A stretch of 64,000 bases of DNA from Leptofilum sp965223525. GTDB taxonomy: Bacteria; Chloroflexota; Anaerolineae; Promineifilales; Promineifilaceae. The notes beneath the pieces are model-generated. The model saw nothing but the letters and a program-made list of their open reading frames with translations. It was not told the DNA's origin and did not search any database. Of this stretch, positions 1-7,639 are shown piece by piece (position 1 is the stretch's first letter; each line of letters opens with the position of its first letter). The position numbers and the translations under genes are program-made. The stretch spans positions 2,356,001 through 2,420,000 of the forward strand of contig NZ_CBDCWX010000005.1 in NCBI RefSeq assembly GCF_965223525.1, written 5' to 3'.

Positions 1-1
1 G

Positions 2-2050
2 GGTAGTAAAAACCGTGGTGATATTGCGGAAATTGTTCTTGCTTTTTGTCTTTCTCAAAACCCCGAAGTACGTATTATTTTGATGTCAGCGCTGGTTCAA
101 GACAGTAACAAGTTAGCTGCTTGGCTAAATAACAAAACTGGTAAAGAAGTTATTGAGATCGATCTAAACTGGAGACCAACCAGAATTTCTCGTTTAACCA
201 TATTTCCTGATTGGGAAACACTCGAACGGCCATTAAATGGAAATGATAAATATTCTGTTGGTGTAAAAGCTTTTGGGGATACAGTTACCCCTTGGAGGGA
301 AGATACACCATTGGAATCTTGGTTAACACCTATTCGGCTTGAGCATAAAAATACTAAGTTTCCATGGAGAAACGATGTTACCCGCAACTTAGCCACAATA
401 TTCACAAACAATAATATTCCTACTTTGGTGTTCGTACTTAAAAACAAGCATGAAGCATTTTCAATTGCTGGGAAATATGATTCTAGTTCGCAAATACCAG
501 AAGAAATCCCTGCGACTCAAAAAGAGTACGATTTAGCTATTGTTGCAAAATATGAATTAGGCACACCGACTATATTAGAAGAACTCATAAACGAAAAAAG
601 AGCTGCAGTTCATACGTCTGTTATGCTGAACTGCGAACGGGAATTATCAGAAATCTCGTTTGCAAATGGACGTGCATTGTTACTTGTTGCAACTGGAACT
701 CTTTCACAGGGATTAAATCTGGCTGCAAAGGCTGCCATCATTTGTGGAACGCAACTATCAGAATATGGAACTGGATTCAATATCGATCCCGATGAATTAC
801 AAAGGCTCTCATTATCTCAAGTTCTAAACGCCACAGGAAGAGCCGCCAGAGCTAATATCGCATGTCGAGGGATAAGCGTCATTGTCCCTGACTCGCTAAG
901 AAGAGATGAACAAGCTATCCAAAAAAGTGAAATTCTCCGAACTGTACCAGTTCTTCAATATAAAGATGCATCCTTACAAATTAACAGCCCGCTTAAGAAC
1001 AAATTCCAAGCTTCGTTAGAAAACCAGCTAGACGATCCTACCAATGAAATTGAACGTTCTCTATTAGCTTTACTACCCACTGACAATGATAATTTAAATT
1101 CGACAGTTCGTTTTACACTAGGCAGTTATGAAATAGAGGATGGAGAATCCACCGAAACTGTAATTCGGCGTCTTGATTCTATAAAAACAAGAGCAATTGA
1201 AGATGGGCATCCAGAATGGATACTAGAGGCTGCATCTTTTGCAGGAATTGAATATGAACTAGCAAGTAATCTTTACAATTTTATCCTTAGCCATGCAAAT
1301 ATAGCAGGATTTACTTCCCCAGATGATTCTTATAGTGGGTGGGCATCATTTTTGTTTGACTGGATTCGTGAATTGCCCGCTCCTGCAACGTGGGACTTAG
1401 TGAAATTACATATAAAAGCATGGCGTTATTCTTGGGGATCCAATAGAGATGATGACCTGAAAAAGCTTTTTGAGGAAGAATCATACCCAACAATTTTGTC
1501 TCAAAACATTGAGCCATACCTAAATGATTTGTGGGAAAACATGCAACTGACAGCTCAAGCTTGGTTAGACGACAAAACGCTATTGCAAATTGGGGAATTG
1601 CTTACGCGGAGAGAGAGTACTCAAGCCAACCAAAACAAGAGAACAAGTGCAGGACATTTTCTTCCGCGAACAATCATGTGGGGGAAAGGATTTATCGAAC
1701 AGCTAGCCCAATTTGCAGGACTTCTATTAGCTTTACAAAATCAATGGGTAGAACACGAACCAGACACAATTCCAGAGTGGGTGTTATCTACTAACACATT
1801 GCACACGTTTCCCTTTGGGCTACGCTGTGGCATATCCGATCCTTTTGCAGCAGCTTGGTACAGACATGTTATCCAAGAGCGGCGATCTGCAAATCTGTTA
1901 CAAAAAATCGCACCTATACAAGTGGAAACAGTTTTGGATTTACAAGAAGTTTGGTCAGAAACCAGAGATACTCTGTCCGAGTTCTTACAAATGACTGATG
2001 AGGATGAGATAGTCACATCATTGAGGCGATTATTAAGTGATTCAAATTAA
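2..2050 (+). CDS. SF2 (DEAD/DEAH-type) helicase, C-terminal part, truncated by window edge
   Basis: The frame is open from base 2, so the gene begins upstream of the window. The first residues include an RGDIAE stretch and then IILMSAL, which fits helicase motif III just after a DEAH box lying outside the window. Further on, LLLVATGTLSQGLNLA matches motif V and QVLNATGRAARANIA matches motif VI (QxxGRxxR). These identify an ATP-dependent superfamily 2 nucleic-acid helicase. The last roughly 370 residues have no motif I recognise. The gene is clearly more AT-rich than its neighbours and has none of the ACGGCCGT palindromes that fill the rest of the window, which suggests transfer. Such helicases are common in phage-defence islands, but no partner gene is visible here, so a defence role is only a possibility. 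The helicase call is firm; the specific family is not. Confidence 0.75.
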   Translation, partial: GSKNRGDIAEIVLAFCLSQNPEVRIILMSALVQDSNKLAAWLNNKTGKEVIEIDLNWRPTRISRLTIFPDWETLERPLNGNDKYSVGVKAFGDTVTPWREDTPLESWLTPIRLEHKNTKFPWRNDVTRNLATIFTNNNIPTLVFVLKNKHEAFSIAGKYDSSSQIPEEIPATQKEYDLAIVAKYELGTPTILEELINEKRAAVHTSVMLNCERELSEISFANGRALLLVATGTLSQGLNLAAKAAIICGTQLSEYGTGFNIDPDELQRLSLSQVLNATGRAARANIACRGISVIVPDSLRRDEQAIQKSEILRTVPVLQYKDASLQINSPLKNKFQASLENQLDDPTNEIERSLLALLPTDNDNLNSTVRFTLGSYEIEDGESTETVIRRLDSIKTRAIEDGHPEWILEAASFAGIEYELASNLYNFILSHANIAGFTSPDDSYSGWASFLFDWIRELPAPATWDLVKLHIKAWRYSWGSNRDDDLKKLFEEESYPTILSQNIEPYLNDLWENMQLTAQAWLDDKTLLQIGELLTRRESTQANQNKRTSAGHFLPRTIMWGKGFIEQLAQFAGLLLALQNQWVEHEPDTIPEWVLSTNTLHTFPFGLRCGISDPFAAAWYRHVIQERRSANLLQKIAPIQVETVLDLQEVWSETRDTLSEFLQMTDEDEIVTSLRRLLSDSN

Positions 2051-2089
2051 AATTGCCAGAGACTGTATTTTAGGAGTGGCCAAACGTTA

Positions 2090-2188
2090 GGAAAGCGGAT
2101 GTGTTGTTTGGGATACGGCCGTTTACAGCCCCCCCTCTACACATGACCGCGTAATCTAAAATTTGAGCCGTTTATGGCGAAAATTTGG
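2090..2188 (+). repeat. Direct repeat copy A flanking the 2172-3923 gene
   Basis: Positions 2090-2127 are identical over 38 bases to 3997-4034. Weaker similarity continues for about 60 bases (shared tacacatg.ccgc and gagccgtt blocks). An ACGGCCGT palindrome lies inside the identical core. The weaker part overlaps the last codons of the minus-strand gene ending at 2172. No transposase or target duplication is visible. Confidence 0.7.
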
Positions 2189-3923
2189 ACACACCCAAAA
2201 ATGTCCCCGTATAAATTGTGCTATCCGGCCCCACTTCTGTGGCCGCAAAAACCGTATTCTCACAATTACGGGGACGGGTGAGGAGTGTGGGGATAACGGC
2301 CGTAAACCGCAAGCCAAGCGAACGAATTTGGGGCACAGAAGCCAGCGAGCAAGTCGTTTGGCTTGAAGGGACAAAAAAGGCCGATTCCCCTGTAGCAAAA
2401 TCAACCGCCTCTAATCCCCAAACTCCATCTCGCTGACCGATGCCATAAAACAATCCACTGGCCTCACTCATTGTCGGGATACCATTGGGGATGGAAATAT
2501 CCTCGTTTACCCAAACCTGCTGGCACTGTTGCGTCGTTGCATCCCAATCAATCCGTTCGATACCGAATGGGGCAACATCGGGATCGCCACCGGCAAATGC
2601 GGCCAACGACCCGCTAATCTGTTGGGGAATTCGCCGCCAGTACCCAGGCTCTTCTTGCAGCAAATTATTAACGACCACCGCAGCATACCCACGCACCAAA
2701 ACCGATTGTTCCGAAAGTGAGCGCGTAGCTTCCGGATAGCCAAATCGAATTGGAACCTCACAGGCAATGCGGCGATCTTTTCCGGGGGCAATTGGCTGCC
2801 AATCGCTGGGGATTTCATCCCGCCACATAAAAACAAGGTGCATCAATTCCTGACCGTCTGTGAAAACCACGAACTTATCGGCATCTGTGCCTGTGCCCAT
2901 TAAGCTGGGTGTGGAACCTGAGCCAGGCCCCAGGCGCAAGGCGGATAAGTAGCCTGGCGCTGTATCGTAAGGCGTTTGCCAGGCGAGTGACAACGCTGAT
3001 CCGTCCCACTGCACACGCAGCATGGCGCGGCTGGTGACAATGTATATGCCGCCCTCTTCGTCAACTGCGATACTGTTGGAGATGATGTGATCATTTTCAT
3101 TTTGGCAATTGTCGCCATTGATTGAATAGCGCTGCAAGTTAACGGCCGTTAACTTCTCTATCTCTCGCGGCAAAACGCCCACGACCCCACCCTCTGTCAC
3201 GATAACGATGTGGTCATCATAGGTAAGATTGATACCCACAATCAAATCTGCATCCCCGCAAAAAAATTCATCCGGCAGTTGAAACCGTTTCAACAAGGCA
3301 ATGGCTGAATAACGATCCCCGGCAACGCTGTCGGCATAAATTTCAACAGCGCGTTGTCGGCCCACAATGAAATGGTTGTCACGGTCGATGGCGCTGTAGG
3401 CACCGCTTATGCCCAATCCTCTATCTATCTCGCCATTCTCTTCAAATTGGGGACTGTAACTATCAATGACGGCAAAAGCATCGTGATCCAGCTTCACAAT
3501 CGTGCCGTCCAGCGTCAAGAGCGACCCCCAAACGGCCACACCGCCATCGGCATAGGGTGAACTGAAGTTGTAAGTAATGGCGACGTTGGCTAGATCGAGA
3601 TGCTGGACTAAAAATGTGTCATTGGCGGTGGGGCCAGGCAGTGCGGTGGAACCTTGAGCGTAGCTACCACCGTGCGAAATGCTCCAGCCAGATCGGGCTA
3701 AACTGGGATTACACGGTGGTTCATTGGCAACGGCCGTTGTTTCACAATCTTCCGGCACAGAGACCAGCTCCAGCGTAGGAACCGACCCATTTTGACGAAT
3801 AACCTGGACGCTAGATAGAGGGGGTGCTTGTTGCCACATTAAAATGGCTGGAAAAATTAATGTCAGTACAAGCAGTAAAAAACCAATGATGCCTAGGGGA
3901 ATCAGCAGATATTTTCGTTTCAT
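2172..3923 (-). CDS. Membrane-anchored extracytoplasmic protein, probably beta-propeller-like
   Basis: The protein has 583 residues. A strongly hydrophobic N-terminal segment (about residues 5-28, LLIPLGIIGFLLLVLTLIF) looks like an uncleaved anchor. The rest is hydrophilic, rich in beta-forming residues and cysteine-containing, with recurring units of the type 'IVTEGGVVGVL', 'SIAVDEEGGIYIVTS' and 'VGPDSTIYTGTFLGV'. These resemble blades of SMP-30/NHL or PQQ-type propellers that track events over time. No catalytic motif is evident. A GGAGG about 11 bases upstream supports the ATG at 3923. It is monocistronic, faces the helicase fragment, and is bracketed by the two copies of the direct repeat. 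The function is unknown; a sensor or secreted binding protein would fit. Confidence 0.6.
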   Translation of the reverse strand: MKRKYLLIPLGIIGFLLLVLTLIFPAILMWQQAPPLSSVQVIRQNGSVPTLELVSVPEDCETTAVANEPPCNPSLARSGWSISHGGSYAQGSTALPGPTANDTFLVQHLDLANVAITYNFSSPYADGGVAVWGSLLTLDGTIVKLDHDAFAVIDSYSPQFEENGEIDRGLGISGAYSAIDRDNHFIVGRQRAVEIYADSVAGDRYSAIALLKRFQLPDEFFCGDADLIVGINLTYDDHIVIVTEGGVVGVLPREIEKLTAVNLQRYSINGDNCQNENDHIISNSIAVDEEGGIYIVTSRAMLRVQWDGSALSLAWQTPYDTAPGYLSALRLGPGSGSTPSLMGTGTDADKFVVFTDGQELMHLVFMWRDEIPSDWQPIAPGKDRRIACEVPIRFGYPEATRSLSEQSVLVRGYAAVVVNNLLQEEPGYWRRIPQQISGSLAAFAGGDPDVAPFGIERIDWDATTQQCQQVWVNEDISIPNGIPTMSEASGLFYGIGQRDGVWGLEAVDFATGESAFFVPSSQTTCSLASVPQIRSLGLRFTAVIPTLLTRPRNCENTVFAATEVGPDSTIYTGTFLGVSKFSP

Positions 3924-3996
3924 TTTTCAATTGTCCTCCATTAAAATTGGTTTGTAAAATCAATTCGCTAAACGTTTGCTGAATTAGGTTTGGCAG

Positions 3997-4100
3997 GGAA
4001 AGCGGATGTGTTGTTTGGGATACGGCCGTTTACAAGCAAGCTCCCTTACACATGGCCGCTTGAGGTTGAAGGTGAGCCGTTGTTTGCGTTTGGATTTGGG
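3997..4100 (+). repeat. Direct repeat copy B; otherwise gene-free interval 3924-4237
   Basis: This is the second copy of the 38-base identical core (3997-4034) and its diverged tail, in the same orientation as copy A at 2090. It lies in the interval between the propeller-like gene and the kinase-like gene. That interval also contains two ACGGCCGT palindromes and no convincing ORF. I found no clear sigma70 promoter there. Confidence 0.7.
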
Positions 4101-4237
4101 TTGGAGTAGGTGTGATGAGGAAACGGCCGTTTGGCTTATGAAGATAACGCAAGTAGCCTATTTTCATAGGGCTGGGTATCCTTCATAAGGCTTGCATCTT
4201 GCTTGCTCATAAATCCCGACGAGGAATAACAACATCC

Positions 4238-5254
4238 ATGAAAGCACAGATATTTGCACAATGCCAGACGGTGTTCCCTGAATGGCAAGACCTTTCGCTA
4301 GAAGATTTCACATTCGCTGACCCCAAAGGCTTTTCTTCATTTACGATGGGCATAACGACAGAGAAAGATGTTCAACCTTCAGCCATCCTTTACCGTCGCC
4401 TTGCGGGGAAAGAGAATGCGATATTGGACTTTGAGGCGGAAAAGGATGTTTTCCTGACCCTGGCGGCCAACAACATTGCCGCCCACTGTTATTATTACGA
4501 CGAAACATGCCGCATCGAAGCGTTTTATAACGGCCGTACCCTCACCCCCGCTGATCTATTTGATCCTGAGAATTTACGCAAAATCGGGAATGAATTGGCG
4601 CGTTTTCACCAGATCGAACCCCCAAACCTGCCAGCGCAAACATTCTTTGAACTGCTCCACGAAAAGTGGGGGCGCGAGGCCAAAATTGTGCTGGAAGAAA
4701 AGCTGGACGCCTTCCCACCCCATGAACAAGCGCTTTGCGAAGAGTTGCGAGCCATTTATAGTGCAGAAACGGTCGTTAAAGTCCAGCGCTGTCTACCAGA
4801 TGGGCCGCTGACCTTTTGCCACAACGACACCTATCATGGCAACATCATGAAGCTAAACAATGGCGACATCAAACTGCTAGATTTTGAGTTTTCTTGCCTG
4901 AATCACCGCGCGTTTGATTTTTCCAATCTGTTTGCGGAAACGGTTATGAAGCATAAACAGCCAGACTACCCGTACTTTCGCATTGCTGAACCAGAATTTA
5001 CTGACCGTGAAATTGGTACATTGGTTAGCTATTATTTGGATAATTTCCAGTTCGCAACCCCGGCAGAAAAAGAAAAAGAAGCCCAACAGCTATTGCAAGA
5101 AACAAAAGATATGATCTTGCTGTCGCATTATATGTATGCGATGGCTGCATTACCGCTTGCGGTTGAACCGATTCAGAAAATCCGTTTCATTCCCTACGCG
5201 CATAAACGATTTACTAAATTTCTAAGTGAATATGAACAGCGGTTTGAGCAATAA
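4238..5254 (+). CDS. Choline/ethanolamine kinase-like phosphotransferase
   Basis: A protein-kinase-like (APH/ChoK) fold is shown by the Brenner motif FCHNDTYHGNIM around residue 190 and the metal-binding LLDFEFSCLNHRAFDFSN about 25 residues later. The second motif matches choline/ethanolamine kinases (DFEYxxxNxxAFDxxN) better than aminoglycoside or homoserine kinases. The expected reaction is ATP-dependent phosphorylation of a small amino-alcohol in the cytoplasm, the first step of phosphatidylcholine or phosphatidylethanolamine headgroup synthesis. I chose the ATG at 4238 (MKAQIFAQ), with GAGGA upstream; an ATG at 4199 would add 13 residues without family support. No cytidylyltransferase or other lipid gene is adjacent, so the substrate is inferred from motifs alone. 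Confidence 0.7.
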   Translation: MKAQIFAQCQTVFPEWQDLSLEDFTFADPKGFSSFTMGITTEKDVQPSAILYRRLAGKENAILDFEAEKDVFLTLAANNIAAHCYYYDETCRIEAFYNGRTLTPADLFDPENLRKIGNELARFHQIEPPNLPAQTFFELLHEKWGREAKIVLEEKLDAFPPHEQALCEELRAIYSAETVVKVQRCLPDGPLTFCHNDTYHGNIMKLNNGDIKLLDFEFSCLNHRAFDFSNLFAETVMKHKQPDYPYFRIAEPEFTDREIGTLVSYYLDNFQFATPAEKEKEAQQLLQETKDMILLSHYMYAMAALPLAVEPIQKIRFIPYAHKRFTKFLSEYEQRFEQ

Positions 5255-5306
5255 GTATCTTTCCAGATGTTTGCGCTGACAGGGCAAATTTTATGCCAAT
5301 ATTTGT

Positions 5307-6524
5307 TTACCGGGGCAGGCTTTTTTGCATTTCGTTGTAATGAATCAACGGGTCACCCTGGAGCTGGTCAGGCTGGAGGGCAAGAGCTAGCTGGGTGGTG
5401 AGCGGCGTGGGCGTGCCAGAGAGGATGACGGGATGGTTTTGGGAGTTGGCATGCAGTACGGTCGTAATCCCCACCTCCAAATTCCCCAATCGAGGCAGCA
5501 CAACATGGAGCATCTGGCAAACGCTGGCGTCGGCAAATTGTTGCACTGCTTCAAATGAATCTACCCACACGTCGGCCACCAACATCGTTTTCAGGCGGCG
5601 AATGCGGCAAAAGCTGGTTAGCTCTTTGTACTGTGCCAGTTGTGTCGGTAAATCTTCCCGCCAAACCGGGTTTTGCATCAGCAGGTCATATGGCTTGGCC
5701 GCTCGTTCCAGGCCATACATTGCCCCCAGCACCTTGCCGCTTTTGTTATCAAACAGGTTGCCAAAGCCACCCTGCAAATCTAAATGAATGGTTGGTTGGA
5801 AATCCAGGTTGAGGCTGGGCAGCCAGGCGGCAATCTGGCGTACGTGCTGCTGCAGCCGTTCGGCGTTTTTGCCCAGGGTGGCCTTGTGGTTCTGGTTGCC
5901 TGTGGTATAACCAACCGAGGCAACATGGGTGGTTAGAATGGTGTGGGCTGCCTGGATGGTTTGGTCGTTGAGCGGAATTTGCAGCGGCACGGCCGTTTCC
6001 ATCAAATCTAGCCCATATTCCCGCGCCACCAACTTTGCCACTGAGACCCGATTGGCTGCCGCCACCGCTGGCAGCAACGCCGCCGTAAGCCCATATTGCA
6101 CTGCCGGATGCAACGGCCGTTCCACCGTCACTTCCTCTTCTGTGGCCACAGGCGTTGGCTCCTCTGCCAAAAAGCCTGTAATCAGGCTGCGCCGCGAAAC
6201 GGCTCTGGTGGCTAGTTCTGGTGGAGGTGTGACTTTGGTGTAGGTAAACGACTCGGTGAGCGGCAGCAGCTTTTGCGCCAGTGGTCGGAATTCGGTTGCG
6301 GGTTGGCCTTGCCACAGCGGGGCAACTACCTGTTGAATCTGGTTCGCTGCCTGAATGGGATCGAAAACGGCCGCGACCCCCATGCGAGACGCCGCAGGCA
6401 CAGCCACACAATCTGCCCAAAACCGCCGCCCGTCACTCAGCTCAATACCGATTGTTAGTTGTGAACGGCCGTTTTCAGCCAAAGTTGGTGCCGTTAACAG
6501 CTCAGAAATCGCAGGACTTTTCAT
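5307..6524 (-). CDS. Divergent methylaspartate ammonia-lyase-like enolase-superfamily protein
   Basis: By eye it aligns with 3-methylaspartate ammonia-lyase (MAL) over most of its length. HPAVQYGLTAALL corresponds to HTAIRYGITQAIL, IHLDLQGGFGNLFD to the first metal-ligand strand, and MLVADVWVDSFEAV to the third. However, the catalytic lysine of the family (IKTPDLGG) is replaced by VVLPRLGN (about residue 341), and the second metal ligand Glu (IEGP) is replaced by Gln (MQNP). The protein may therefore be inactive or catalyse something else. The start is uncertain. The ATG at 6524 gives 405 residues, close to MAL length, but abuts the divergent gene starting at 6526. ATGs at 6602 or 6644 would overlap that gene. 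No glutamate mutase genes are nearby, so the methylaspartate pathway is not supported by context. Confidence 0.6.
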   Translation of the reverse strand: MKSPAISELLTAPTLAENGRSQLTIGIELSDGRRFWADCVAVPAASRMGVAAVFDPIQAANQIQQVVAPLWQGQPATEFRPLAQKLLPLTESFTYTKVTPPPELATRAVSRRSLITGFLAEEPTPVATEEEVTVERPLHPAVQYGLTAALLPAVAAANRVSVAKLVAREYGLDLMETAVPLQIPLNDQTIQAAHTILTTHVASVGYTTGNQNHKATLGKNAERLQQHVRQIAAWLPSLNLDFQPTIHLDLQGGFGNLFDNKSGKVLGAMYGLERAAKPYDLLMQNPVWREDLPTQLAQYKELTSFCRIRRLKTMLVADVWVDSFEAVQQFADASVCQMLHVVLPRLGNLEVGITTVLHANSQNHPVILSGTPTPLTTQLALALQPDQLQGDPLIHYNEMQKSLPR

Positions 6525-6525
6525 C

Positions 6526-6951
6526 ATGGCAGCGTCAAATTTAGCCGATGCCCCCAAAAAATACAACCAGCGGCTGTTGGCTGGTTGTGGCTTGCTGCTC
6601 ATTTTGTTCTTCTTTGTCGTAGCCTTTACGCTTCTCTGGTTCATTCAACAGGATCGGCAGCAGGTGCAATACCCTGGCTCCGTTCCGCTGGCTGCACATA
6701 GCAACTATGCCAGCTTACCCCGCACTTACCGCTGGGACGATACCTTTAGAACACAAGATGGTTTTACGGCCGTTTACAACTGGTACTCGACCAACTTCAA
6801 CATGGGTGCCGAAGCACGCGCCAACGGCTCCTGCATTTATTTGGAAACAAACGAAAACTACATCCGAATCGAACGATATATGAGCGTCTTTATTTGCGGA
6901 ACGGCCGAAGGGCAGTTAGTGTTTGTTTCTCGAACGACGACCTTCAAATAA
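6526..6951 (+). CDS. Small single-pass membrane protein, unknown function
   Basis: The ATG at 6526 gives 141 residues. After a short basic cytoplasmic start there is one long hydrophobic helix (about residues 18-41, LLAGCGLLLILFFFVVAF). A roughly 100-residue extracytoplasmic domain follows, with two cysteines (NGSCIYLE and VFICGTAE) that could pair. AGGA lies 10 bases before the ATG. The 5' end is head-to-head with the MAL-like gene with essentially no spacer, so any promoter must lie in the other coding region. I do not recognise the family. Confidence 0.5.
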   Translation: MAASNLADAPKKYNQRLLAGCGLLLILFFFVVAFTLLWFIQQDRQQVQYPGSVPLAAHSNYASLPRTYRWDDTFRTQDGFTAVYNWYSTNFNMGAEARANGSCIYLETNENYIRIERYMSVFICGTAEGQLVFVSRTTTFK

Positions 6952-6960
6952 TGAAGGCAA

Positions 6961-7620
6961 TTACACAACGTCCCGAACGTCTACCACTTCTTGATCAGAA
7001 ATTTGGCTGAAAGCTGCACGCACGTCATCGGCCGTTACACCAGGGATTTTCAAAACCGCGTCATAAAACCCTTCGCGGCGGTGAGATGGATAGGTGCCAA
7101 TGCCCATCACGCCCCAATCGTTGTCGGCTAATGCTTTCATCAGCTTGGCAAACTCGCCTTTGCGATTAGGCATACGCACCGTTACCCGCAAACCGTCCAC
7201 CGGCAGCCCCATCAACACCTGATAGGAGCGCAAAATATCTATCTCAGAAATAATCCCCTCAACAATGCTGTCGGTGTCAAGGATGAGTAAGCAACCCACT
7301 TTGTTATCTGCCATAATTTTGGCAGCTCTTTCAATGGTGCGGTCTGCCAAAACAGTAAGCACATCATCCTTTTTCACCATTACATCTTTTACGGTGAGAT
7401 TGCTCAACTGGCGAGAGATTTCCCACATATTTAAGCTGCCAAGCAAATCTGGCTTTAACGTCAGGCGGGTGCGCGTTACCAGCCCTTCCAGATGCTTGCC
7501 GGCAGACGCCACAGGCAAATGCCGGACGTTATTCTCAGCCATGATTTGTTGAGCCTCGGCGGCTCTGGTAGTCGGTGAAATGATGATGGGATGTCGTGTC
7601 ATACATTCTTTAACAAGCAT
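6961..7620 (-). CDS. CBS-pair plus ACT domain protein (AcuB-like)
   Basis: The protein has 219 residues. Two CBS motifs run from the start (MLVKECMTRHPIIISP to about residue 60, then VKDVMVKKDDVLTVLADRTIE to about residue 135). An ACT-like regulatory domain follows, LRVTVRMPNRKGEFAKLMK, about residues 145-205. CBS pairs usually bind adenine nucleotides and ACT domains bind amino acids, so this is probably an energy/amino-acid sensor. The ATG at 7620 has a strong GGAAGGGAAG upstream; the longer open frame up to 7968 only shadows the transporter gene. It starts 19 bases after the ATPase gene and is probably last in that operon, where it could couple peptide uptake to cell energy state. That role is inferred. 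Confidence 0.75.
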   Translation of the reverse strand: MLVKECMTRHPIIISPTTRAAEAQQIMAENNVRHLPVASAGKHLEGLVTRTRLTLKPDLLGSLNMWEISRQLSNLTVKDVMVKKDDVLTVLADRTIERAAKIMADNKVGCLLILDTDSIVEGIISEIDILRSYQVLMGLPVDGLRVTVRMPNRKGEFAKLMKALADNDWGVMGIGTYPSHRREGFYDAVLKIPGVTADDVRAAFSQISDQEVVDVRDVV

Positions 7621-7639
7621 CTTCTTCCCTTCCTGTAGG

